Assembly: GCF_036227105.1 (NCBI RefSeq)
Contig: NZ_CP109434.1
Coordinates: forward strand, 563,001-627,000
Length of the DNA: 64,000 nt
From: Amycolatopsis sp. NBC_01488
GTDB taxonomy: Bacteria > Actinomycetota > Actinomycetes > Mycobacteriales > Pseudonocardiaceae
Reading direction: 5' to 3'
Shown here one piece after another: positions 1 to 6,172 of the stretch. The position numbers were made by a program, and so were the translations under genes. Positions within the stretch are counted from its first letter, which is position 1, and every line of letters begins with the position of its first letter. The notes below the pieces were generated by a model that worked only from the letters and a program-made list of their open reading frames with translations, was not told the DNA's origin and searched no databases.

Positions 1-613
1 GCAGCGCGACCGCCGGGCCGTTCGCGAACTGCGACGCCCATTTGTGCGCGGCCGCGTAGACGTCGTCGGGGGCGACGACCTCGTCGACGATGCCCAGCCG
101 CAGCGCCTCTTCGGCCTTGACGAACCGTCCGGTGTAGACGATGTCCTTGGTCTTGCTCGGGCCGATCAGCCGGGCGAGACGCTGGGTGCCGCCCGCGCCG
201 GGGATGACGCCGAGCTGGATCTCGGGCTGGCCGACCTTGACGTTGTCGCCGGCGACCCGGCGGTCCGCGGTCAGCGCCAGCTCGAGGCCGCCGCCGAGGG
301 CGTAGCCGGTGATGGCCGCGACGACCGGCTTCGGGATGTTCGCGATGGCCGCGAGGGTGCCGGTGAGGGTGGCGCCGAACTTCGCGATCTCGGGGTAGGT
401 GCGGCTGGCCATCTCCTTGATGTCCGCGCCGCCCGCGAAGGTCTTCTCGCCGCCGTAGAGGATGACCGCGCGGACGTCGTCACGCTCGGTGGCCTCCTTC
501 GCCAGCTCGGCGAGTTCGGCGGTGACCTGGGCGTTCAGCGCGTTGACCGGCGGCCGGTCGAGCCGGATCGTGCCGACCCCGTCCTTGACCTCGAGGGTTA
601 CGAACTCTCCCAC
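1..613 (-). CDS. Enoyl-CoA hydratase/isomerase, 3' end cut by window edge
   Basis: About 204 codons are visible on the minus strand from a GTG at 613, with an AGGAGGAGTG-like ribosome site just upstream. The protein begins VGEFVTLEVKDGVGTI and carries the crotonase fold signature: the oxyanion-hole segment GGADIKEMA, the GYALGGGLELAL stretch and the PEIQLGVIPGAGGTQRLAR block with both catalytic-type glutamates of true hydratases. The family hydrates trans-2-enoyl-CoA in beta-oxidation. Full family length is about 258 residues, so roughly 50 C-terminal residues lie outside the window. The specific substrate cannot be read from sequence. No operon partner is visible on its 5' side because the next gene is 55 bp away on the same strand. 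Confidence 0.9.
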   Translation of the reverse strand, partial: MGEFVTLEVKDGVGTIRLDRPPVNALNAQVTAELAELAKEATERDDVRAVILYGGEKTFAGGADIKEMASRTYPEIAKFGATLTGTLAAIANIPKPVVAAITGYALGGGLELALTADRRVAGDNVKVGQPEIQLGVIPGAGGTQRLARLIGPSKTKDIVYTGRFVKAEEALRLGIVDEVVAPDDVYAAAHKWASQFANGPAVAL

Positions 614-668
614 GCCACTCCTCCTCGTTGAACAGGTGCCAGCAGGCTACCGGCCAGTAAGCGCCAGC

Positions 669-1490
669 TTAGCGACGGCGGGCGAAGAAGCGATCCCCGG
701 AGCGCTCCAGCACGAGGTCCTGGTCGAACGTCTTCGACAGGTTTTCGCTGGTGATGACGTCGTCGACGAGCCCGGACACCACCGCGTGGCCGTCGCGGAG
801 AAGCAGCGCGTGGGTGAACCCCGGCGGGATCTCCTCGACGTGGTGGGTCACCAGCACCAGGGCCGGCGCGTCCGGGTCGAGCGCCAGGTCGGACAGGCGC
901 GCCACCAGGTCTTCACGGCCGCCCAGGTCCAGGCCCGCGGCCGGCTCGTCGAGCAGCAGCATCTCGGGGTCGGTCATCAGCGACCGGGCGATCAGCGCGC
1001 GCTTGCGCTCGCCTTCGGACAGCGTGCCGAACGTGCGCTCGGCGAGCTGGCCGATGCCCATCGCTTCGAGCAGCTCGGTCGCGCGGGCGGTGTCGAGGGT
1101 GTCGTATTCCTCACGCCAGCGGCCGAGCACCGCATAGCCGGCGCTGACCACGACGTCCTTGACCAGCTCGTCGCCCGGCACGCGCTGGGCGATGGCCGCC
1201 GAGGTGAAGCCGATGCGCGGGCGCAGGTCGAAGATGTTGACCCGGCCGATCCGCTCGCCGAGCAGGTCGACCTCGCCGGTGGTCGGGTGCAGCTCGGCCG
1301 CGGCGAGGCGCAGCAGCGTGGTCTTGCCCGCGCCGTTCGGCCCGAGCACCACCCAACGCTCGTCCAGTTCCACGGACCAGTCGAGGCCGGCGAGGAGGTC
1401 GTTGGTCCCCCGGCGGACGCCGACACCGGCCATCCGGACCACGAGGTCGTCAAGTTCGCTGGGCTGGATCGGCTCGCTCACGAGGCCCAT
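669..1490 (-). CDS. ABC transporter ATP-binding protein
   Basis: A 273-residue stand-alone ABC ATPase. Visible motifs are Walker A GPNGAGKTT near residue 50, signature LSEGERKRAL, Walker B MLLLDEPAAGLD and the H-loop LVTHHVEEIP. The ATG at 1490 (MGLVSEPIQP) is used; an in-frame GTG at 1481 (VSEPIQP) is an equally good start, and longer upstream extensions are low-quality sequence. No permease or binding protein lies beside it, so it may energise an unlinked transporter or act as a soluble ABC factor (ModF/FecE-like in arrangement). Function beyond ATP hydrolysis is inference. Confidence 0.85.
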   Translation of the reverse strand: MGLVSEPIQPSELDDLVVRMAGVGVRRGTNDLLAGLDWSVELDERWVVLGPNGAGKTTLLRLAAAELHPTTGEVDLLGERIGRVNIFDLRPRIGFTSAAIAQRVPGDELVKDVVVSAGYAVLGRWREEYDTLDTARATELLEAMGIGQLAERTFGTLSEGERKRALIARSLMTDPEMLLLDEPAAGLDLGGREDLVARLSDLALDPDAPALVLVTHHVEEIPPGFTHALLLRDGHAVVSGLVDDVITSENLSKTFDQDLVLERSGDRFFARRR

Positions 1491-1623
1491 TCTGTCTGCC
1501 GTCGCGCGCGCGTGCGCACCCGCCCGGGTGAGTGGGCGATCCGGCAGGTCGGAGAGTGTCCACGACGTGGAACGTCGCACCGCGGGAGAGCAGCTCGCGC
1601 CGGAGTTGTGGCAGGATCGCCGC

Positions 1624-1737
1624 ATGTCCGCCGACGCGCCCGTGACCCCGGTGACCCGGGGCTCGTTCTGGCGCCGTCGCGCGATCGACCTGCTCCTCGT
1701 CGCTTCGGCCGGGTGTACGCGGGCGCGGCGCCGCTGA
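1624..1737 (+). CDS. Cys-containing attenuation leader peptide upstream of sulfur genes
   Basis: A 37-codon ORF ends 63 bp before the cysteine dioxygenase start. Its C-terminal half reads RRRAIDLLLVASAGCTRARR, which fits the small actinobacterial leader peptides (R-x-V/I-D-L-x-x-V-x-S-A-x-C) found in front of sulfur-assimilation and cysteine genes. In that family ribosome stalling at the cysteine codon is thought to sense cysteine supply. Here the single TGT Cys codon lies seven codons before the stop. A shorter GTG start at 1642 is possible. The body is too short and arginine-rich for an enzyme. Regulation is inferred from family and position; the alternative RNA structures between 1700 and 1800 were not folded. 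Confidence 0.6.
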   Translation: MSADAPVTPVTRGSFWRRRAIDLLLVASAGCTRARRR

Positions 1738-1800
1738 CCTTCTGTGCGGTACCGCGCTGCCTCGCGTCCTGATCACCTTCGCGTCCGAGGAGCACCCGCG

Positions 1801-2346
1801 TTGACCACTTCCCTGACCCGTCCCGCCGTCGAGATCCACCCGCAGCTGACCGACCCGCTGCTGCCCGAGCTGCTGCACCCGTCGCGGCTGCTCTGGACGC
1901 CGCGCGAGCTGGCGGACCTGACGGCCACCATCGTCGGCGAACTGACCACCGGCCTGCGGGGCATCCTGCGGTTCGACGAGGACGGCCGCTGGTGGGCCCG
2001 GCTGGCCCTGACCGACGGCGTCGAGCTGTGGCTGCTGTCGTGGCTGCCCGGCCAGCACACCAAGCCGCACGACCACGGCGGCGCGTCCGGCTCGTTCACC
2101 GTCCTGCAGGGCGAGCTCGGCGAGGAGTACCGCTACCCCGGCGGCCCGATCCGGCGGCGCACGCACGTCGCGGGCGAAGGACTCGGCTTCGGCGCCGGGC
2201 GCGCGCACCAGGTGACCGGCATCGGCGACGTGCCCGCGGCGAGCGTCCACGCGTACTCGCCGCCGCTGGTGCCGACGCGCGAGTACGCGTCGCTCGCCGA
2301 CGTCCCGGCCGAAATCCCGCCGCTGCCCGCTATCGTCCACGGATGA
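1801..2346 (+). CDS. Cysteine dioxygenase family protein
   Basis: 181 residues from a TTG start, chosen because GAGGAG sits at 1787-1792 and the N-terminus then matches the family length. The cupin iron site is visible: KPHDHGG gives His90 and His92, and RAHQVTG gives His136, the three-His facial triad of thiol dioxygenases. The family oxidises cysteine (or a related thiol) to the sulfinate with O2. It overlaps the following rhodanese gene by ATGA, so both are one transcript. A Cys-containing leader peptide precedes it, which supports a sulfur role. The exact thiol substrate (cysteine or 3-mercaptopropionate) is not resolved. Confidence 0.85.
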   Translation: MTTSLTRPAVEIHPQLTDPLLPELLHPSRLLWTPRELADLTATIVGELTTGLRGILRFDEDGRWWARLALTDGVELWLLSWLPGQHTKPHDHGGASGSFTVLQGELGEEYRYPGGPIRRRTHVAGEGLGFGAGRAHQVTGIGDVPAASVHAYSPPLVPTREYASLADVPAEIPPLPAIVHG

Positions 2347-2738
2347 GCGCCATCGATTCCTTCCTGGAGCAGGCACGGTCCGGATTGGCCCGGGTCGACG
2401 CGGCCCGGGCCCGCGAACTGCAGAAGGCGGGCGCGCTGCTGGTCGACATCCGACCGTTCGCGAACCGGCAGGCCGAAGGAGAGATCCCGGGCGCGGTGGT
2501 CGTCGAGCGGATCCACCTGGAGTGGCGGCTGGCGCCGGACAGCGAGTGGCGGCTGCCTTCGGTGACGCCGGAGTCGACGGTGATCGTGCTGTGCAACGAG
2601 GGGTACTCGTCGAGCCTGGCCGCGGCGGACCTGCAGCGGCTGGGGTTGCGCAACGCGACCGACCTCGAAGGCGGGTTCCGGGCCTGGGCGGCCGCGGGTT
2701 TGCCGGTGCAGACCGGGGGGAGTCCGGCGGTTCCGTAG
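2343..2738 (+). CDS. Rhodanese-like domain protein
   Basis: 131 residues, translationally coupled to the dioxygenase gene (ATGA overlap at 2343-2346). It is a single rhodanese domain: LLVDIRPFANRQAEGEIPGA is the CH2A-like start, and the active-site loop is VLCNEGYSS with the candidate catalytic Cys84, followed by the DLEGGFRAWAAAGLP C-terminal block. Rhodaneses move sulfane sulfur through a cysteine persulfide. Pairing with cysteine dioxygenase and a sulfur leader suggests a role in cysteine or persulfide breakdown. Acceptor and donor are unknown. Confidence 0.85.
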   Translation: MSAIDSFLEQARSGLARVDAARARELQKAGALLVDIRPFANRQAEGEIPGAVVVERIHLEWRLAPDSEWRLPSVTPESTVIVLCNEGYSSSLAAADLQRLGLRNATDLEGGFRAWAAAGLPVQTGGSPAVP

Positions 2739-2774
2739 GGACCCGGCGCAGGAAGGCGAGCACCGGCCAACACA

Positions 2775-2892
2775 CCCCCGCCCTCCCTGGGGGGCGGCCC
2801 CGCTTCCAGCGTATCGGGGTGCACCGACGGAAAGCCGGGAAAAGCCCTGACCGGAGCCAGGTTGCCCACATCTCGGCGCGCCTGTGGACAAC
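2775..2892 (+). repeat. 118-bp dispersed intergenic element, copy 1
   Basis: Fills the space between the convergent rhodanese and LLM genes. It starts CCCCCGCCCTCCCTGGGGGG, has TATCGG at 2812, CGGGAAAAGC in the middle, and ends with the inverted pair GTTGCCCACA (2861-2870) and TGTGGACAAC (2883-2892) separated by 12 nt. The same architecture with the same offsets occurs at 44066-44183 and, reversed, at 61421-61537. The terminal repeats resemble actinomycete DnaA boxes (TTGTCCACA). Role unknown. Confidence 0.75.
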
Positions 2893-2904
2893 CCGGCTCG
2901 GGCG

Positions 2905-3891
2905 TCAGGCGAGTGCCGGGGCGACCTTTTCGGTGAACAGGTCGATGCCGGACCGGTCGTACGCGGCTTCCGGGAAGTTGAAGATCGCGTGGGACATGCC
3001 CAGCTCGCCCAGCGCGGCGAGCTTCTCGGTGACCTGCTCGGGCGTGCCGGTGGCCGGGCTGTTCGCGAAGACGCCGTGCCACCGCTCCGCCGCGTCCGCC
3101 GGGACGTACTTGTCGAGGTGGGACTTGAGCCACGCCAGCTTGTCCTCGACGTCCTTCTCGGTCTCGCCGAGGACGACGTTGTGGTTGACCGAGCGGACGA
3201 TCGCGTCGTAGTCGGTGCCGACGTCCTTGCAGTGCTGCGCGAGGATCTCCGACTTGCGGGTGAACGTCTCGGGGTCGCCGGCGAAGTTCGTGTACTTCGC
3301 GTACTTCGCGGCGATCTTGAGCGTCTTCTTCTCGCCGCCACCGGCGATCCACAGCGGGATGCCGCCTTCCTGCGGCGGCAGCGGGCGCAGGATCGCCCCG
3401 TCCGTCCGGTAGTGCTTGCCGTCCAGTGTGGACGTTCCGGTCGTCCAGAGGTCGCGCATGATCTGCACGCCCTCGTCCAGCTGGCCGAGCCGTTCGCCGG
3501 CGCCGGGGAAGCCGTAGCCGTAGGCCCGCCACTCGTGCTCGTACCAGCCGGCGCCGATACCCATCTCGACGCGGCCGCCGGCGATGGTGTCGGCGGTGGC
3601 CGCGACCTTCGCGAGGTAGGCCGGGTTGCGGTATCCCATGCAGGTGCACATCTGCCCGAGCCGCACGGTCTCGGTCGCGGCGGCGAACGCCGAGATCAGC
3701 GACCAGGCCTCGTGCGTGGCCTCCTCGGTCGGGACGGGCACGGTGTGGAAGTGGTCGTAGACCCAGATCGATTCGAAGGGCCCGGCCTCCGCGTGTTTCG
3801 CGAGGCCGAGCATGGTCTTCCAGTGGTCCGCGGGATCGATGCCGGCGAGGTCGATCCGCCAGCCCTGCGGGACGAACATTCCGAAGCGCAT
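2905..3891 (-). CDS. LLM-class (F420-dependent type) oxidoreductase
   Basis: 328 residues, starting MRFGMFVPQGWRIDL. It has the luciferase-like TIM-barrel features of actinobacterial F420-dependent oxidoreductases: WVYDHFHTVP early, then GQMCTCMGYRNP, the phosphate-binding region GGRVEMGIGAGWYEHEWRAY and LWIAGGGEKKTLK. The annotated family uses F420 (sometimes FMN) to oxidise or reduce a substrate that sequence alone does not reveal. It is a single gene convergent with the rhodanese, with a repeat element in between. Confidence 0.85.
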   Translation of the reverse strand: MRFGMFVPQGWRIDLAGIDPADHWKTMLGLAKHAEAGPFESIWVYDHFHTVPVPTEEATHEAWSLISAFAAATETVRLGQMCTCMGYRNPAYLAKVAATADTIAGGRVEMGIGAGWYEHEWRAYGYGFPGAGERLGQLDEGVQIMRDLWTTGTSTLDGKHYRTDGAILRPLPPQEGGIPLWIAGGGEKKTLKIAAKYAKYTNFAGDPETFTRKSEILAQHCKDVGTDYDAIVRSVNHNVVLGETEKDVEDKLAWLKSHLDKYVPADAAERWHGVFANSPATGTPEQVTEKLAALGELGMSHAIFNFPEAAYDRSGIDLFTEKVAPALA

Positions 3892-3994
3892 ACGCCCAAC
3901 CTAACGCGGCCGCCGCCCGCGCGCGCCGTGATTTCCGCCCGTCGCGAGGTGGAGTAACTCCAGGTCAGTCCGGTTTTTCCGGAGCCGCTCCAGC

Positions 3995-4555
3995 TCAGGC
4001 CGGTCGCGCGAAGAACTCCAAAACGGCGTCCGAGAGGTCCTGCACGTACCGCGGGTCACCGAACTGCGGCACGGTCCCGTCCCGGTGCTCGGCCGCGGGC
4101 ACGCGCGGCGGCGCCGCGACAGCCGATGGGGCGGGTGCGGTAGCCGTGACGAGCTCGGGCAGTGCCGTCCGGATCGCCTCGAACTCGCCGGTGGCCGCCC
4201 GCCACGCCGCTTCGAGGCGCTCGGCGGCCTCGACCCGTTGCTGCTCCAACCGGGCCAGGCCGTCGGACGCGGTTTCGTAACGCCGGTGCAGGGCCAGCTC
4301 GGCGAGGACCCGGACATAGTCCTCCGTGGCCCCCGCCGCCACTTCGTAAGCACCGGCACCCACGCGGCACTGCTGGGCAAGGCGGTCACGCAGTTCGCCA
4401 TAGGCGTCCGCTGCCCGGCCGGCCCAGCCTTCGGGCGCCACCGACCGAAGGTCCGAGGCGAGGTCGTCGAGCATGGCCGCGATGTCGGCGAGCCGGACTG
4501 CTTCGTCCTGCAGCAGCTTGACGGTCCCCGGCGACCACGCCTGCTCCGTTGTCAT
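3995..4555 (-). CDS. WXG100-superfamily-like protein
   Basis: 186 residues, last gene of a three-gene operon. The first ~100 residues are predicted alpha-helical hairpin with a WAG turn in APEGWAGRAADAYGELRDRL, the W-x-G pattern of ESX/type VII secretion substrates, followed by a long helical segment and a Pro/Ala-rich linker (TATAPAPSAVAAPPRVPAA). The last 30 residues (PQFGDPRYVQDLSDAVLEFF) resemble nothing I recognise. GGGGGAG lies 5 bp before the ATG. The upstream EspC-like gene is 11 bp away. No EccC ATPase or EccD channel is in the window, so secretion is inferred. Confidence 0.6.
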   Translation of the reverse strand: MTTEQAWSPGTVKLLQDEAVRLADIAAMLDDLASDLRSVAPEGWAGRAADAYGELRDRLAQQCRVGAGAYEVAAGATEDYVRVLAELALHRRYETASDGLARLEQQRVEAAERLEAAWRAATGEFEAIRTALPELVTATAPAPSAVAAPPRVPAAEHRDGTVPQFGDPRYVQDLSDAVLEFFARPA

Positions 4556-4566
4556 GTCTCCCCCGC

Positions 4567-4878
4567 TCAGCTCGCCACGTGCGTGTCACGGGCGATCCGC
4601 TCCAGCCGGTCGCGGACCTCTTCCTGGTACTCCGCGTACCGGCGAGCCGAGGTCTCCAGCCGTCCGCCCAGCTCTCGGGCGTCGGCCAGGCAGGTCACGA
4701 CCGCGGCGACCGACGCGCGCTGCAGGTCTTCGAGCGCCGCGGTCAGCAGCACGTCCCCGATGAGCTCGGGACGGGCCGAGTACCGCAGCGCCGCCCGACC
4801 GGCGGACTCCCTCGCCGCCGCGAGAAGCCGGCTCGCGGCGGTGCGCAGCAGTTCGGGGTCGGCTTCGAAGCCGTTCAT
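4567..4878 (-). CDS. EspC-like / type VII secretion target family protein
   Basis: 103 residues, nearly all helical: MNGFEADPELLRTAASRLLA opens with the pattern of the DUF2580/EspC family (x-D-x-x-L-x-x-x-A-x-x-L) that accompanies WXG100 proteins. ATG at 4878 is preceded by AAGGACCTGTC. It sits between the SseB-like gene (23 bp upstream) and the WXG100-like gene (11 bp downstream), so the three are probably co-transcribed and may form a complex. Family assignment rests on length, helical pattern and neighbours only. Confidence 0.5.
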   Translation of the reverse strand: MNGFEADPELLRTAASRLLAAARESAGRAALRYSARPELIGDVLLTAALEDLQRASVAAVVTCLADARELGGRLETSARRYAEYQEEVRDRLERIARDTHVAS

Positions 4879-4901
4879 TCGTGACAGGTCCTTTGTCGTC
4901 G

Positions 4902-5717
4902 TCAGCGGCGCACCGTGATCAGCCCGGCGAGCACGGAAGGCGGGAGAGCGAACGACTCCGCAGTCCCGGTACCCCGCCGCTCGCTCGGGTTGACGAGGAT
5001 GCCGGCGGGCTCCGGCCGGACGAGGGCGGCGCCGACCAACTCGCGTCCTTTGCGGACGATCTCCGCGGGCCAGGGCGCCCCGGTCGCCGCACGGTAGCCG
5101 GCCAACCTGGCCGGGGAGTCGAAGACGCAGACCCAGGGTCCTCGTGCTCCGAGCGCGACGGTCACCGGATCGCCGTCCCGGCCGGCCGGCGCGCACCAGG
5201 AATTGACGGCGAACGAGCGAACGAAACAGTCGACGTCACTCCGCGGAGCAATGAGCGTGGCCGCCCCGATTTCGCCATGACCGGATTCCCCGGTCGGCAC
5301 GCGCGGTTCGAACCGGCGTTGCGCCCGGCGGACTTCTTCCGCGTCCAAGCGCACGTGGGGCTCGGCCAGGCTCCTCGCCAGCGCTTTTTGGTATGGCACG
5401 AGCCTTCGGTCGCACGTCCGCGGCGACGGACCGGTACCGGACAGGGTTTTCAGCCGGTCCCCTTTGTTTCCGGCCAACGGCTGCGGGCCCGTGTTGTACG
5501 CGGTCCGGACGATCGTCCCCAGGCTCGACCGGCCGACCCGATCGAGCACGGCCTCGAGCCGCAGGAACACGATCGCGGCCACGCGCGACGGCGGATCATC
5601 CTCGGCGATGTGCCAGATGCGCCGAAGTTCCGGCCCCAGATCGCCGTGGAGGTCAAGGCGCCGGACTCCGTCCCCCTTCTGCAAGCCCGCGACCCTGACC
5701 CTCATTGGAGTGAACAT
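4902..5717 (-). CDS. SseB-like domain protein, type VII secretion-associated
   Basis: 271 residues (a second in-frame ATG at 5705 gives 267). The C-terminal ~110 residues look like an SseB domain: a segment PWVCVFDSPARLAGYRAATG corresponds to the usual 'vftspe-rl' part and GILVNPSERRG to the conserved 'lxxNPg' turn. Such proteins occur next to WXG100 and EspC-like genes in actinomycetes. The N-terminal ~110 residues (LGPELRRIWHIAEDD, AAIVFLRLEAVLDRV, IVRTAYNTGPQPLAG) form a separate helical domain I do not recognise. First gene of the operon with 4567-4878 and 3995-4555. Function unknown. Confidence 0.5.
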   Translation of the reverse strand: MFTPMRVRVAGLQKGDGVRRLDLHGDLGPELRRIWHIAEDDPPSRVAAIVFLRLEAVLDRVGRSSLGTIVRTAYNTGPQPLAGNKGDRLKTLSGTGPSPRTCDRRLVPYQKALARSLAEPHVRLDAEEVRRAQRRFEPRVPTGESGHGEIGAATLIAPRSDVDCFVRSFAVNSWCAPAGRDGDPVTVALGARGPWVCVFDSPARLAGYRAATGAPWPAEIVRKGRELVGAALVRPEPAGILVNPSERRGTGTAESFALPPSVLAGLITVRR

Positions 5718-5968
5718 CAGAAAGGACCGTTCCGGCTTTTGCGCACCGCGTGTTCGGTTCCGTGGACAGATTAGGTAAACCGCCTCACCTGCGGTTTTGC
5801 CAAATCATGGACAGCCTTCGGACGGGCGCAGATCGATTACACCGTGACGCGTTTTCTCGCCGCGACAAATCGTACGTCCGTTCGATGACATATTTTTGTC
5901 CGAAAGCGCTGATCAGAGGCCGGAATGGCGGCACGTGCCTACCGTGGTTTCGGGAGCCGGGAGAAACC
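5718..5968. other. Intergenic region, AT-richer than surroundings
   Basis: 251 bp between the SseB-like gene start and a small ORF. It is noticeably AT-richer (for example GACATATTTTTGTCC near 5887-5901) and includes loosely mirrored GACAAATCG and TTTTTGTCC segments. It probably carries the promoter of the type VII-associated operon on the minus strand. No confident -35/-10 pair or operator was found. Confidence 0.3.
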
Positions 5969-6151
5969 ATGGAGAACACGCTGATCGTCCTCGTCACCGC
6001 ACTCGCCTTCCTGGCGGGCGGCCTGACCGCCACGATGGCCGCCACGTGGTGGTCCAGGCACCGGCACGACGAGGCACGCCGCGAACCACCGCGCGGGGAT
6101 GCCTTGTGCCCGCGATCGAGCACCTGCTGCTGCACCGCGATTCACCGGTGA
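5969..6151 (+). CDS. Small single-pass membrane protein (hypothetical)
   Basis: 60 codons from ATG 5969, preceded by GGGAGCCGGGAG. Residues 3-27 (NTLIVLVTALAFLAGGLTAT) form one hydrophobic helix, followed by a basic segment WWSRHRHDEARRE. The last 14 residues are cysteine-rich (CPRSSTCCC) and look less like a conserved protein, so the true C-terminus could be altered by a frameshift. It ends 21 bp before the glycogen phosphorylase stop on the other strand. No family recognised; it may not be a gene. Confidence 0.35.
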   Translation: MENTLIVLVTALAFLAGGLTATMAATWWSRHRHDEARREPPRGDALCPRSSTCCCTAIHR

Positions 6152-6172
6152 GGGACGGCCGTGCTGGCGGCG

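Noticed and set aside
2339..3649. Several long minus-strand frames overlapping the rhodanese and LLM genes
   Set aside because: All are off-frame readings of the LLM gene extended through the repeat element.
5750..5968. Extended start for the small membrane protein (133 codons)
   Set aside because: The added N-terminal part lacks a ribosome site, reads across an AT-richer promoter-like region and has no conserved look; ATG 5969 has a ribosome site.
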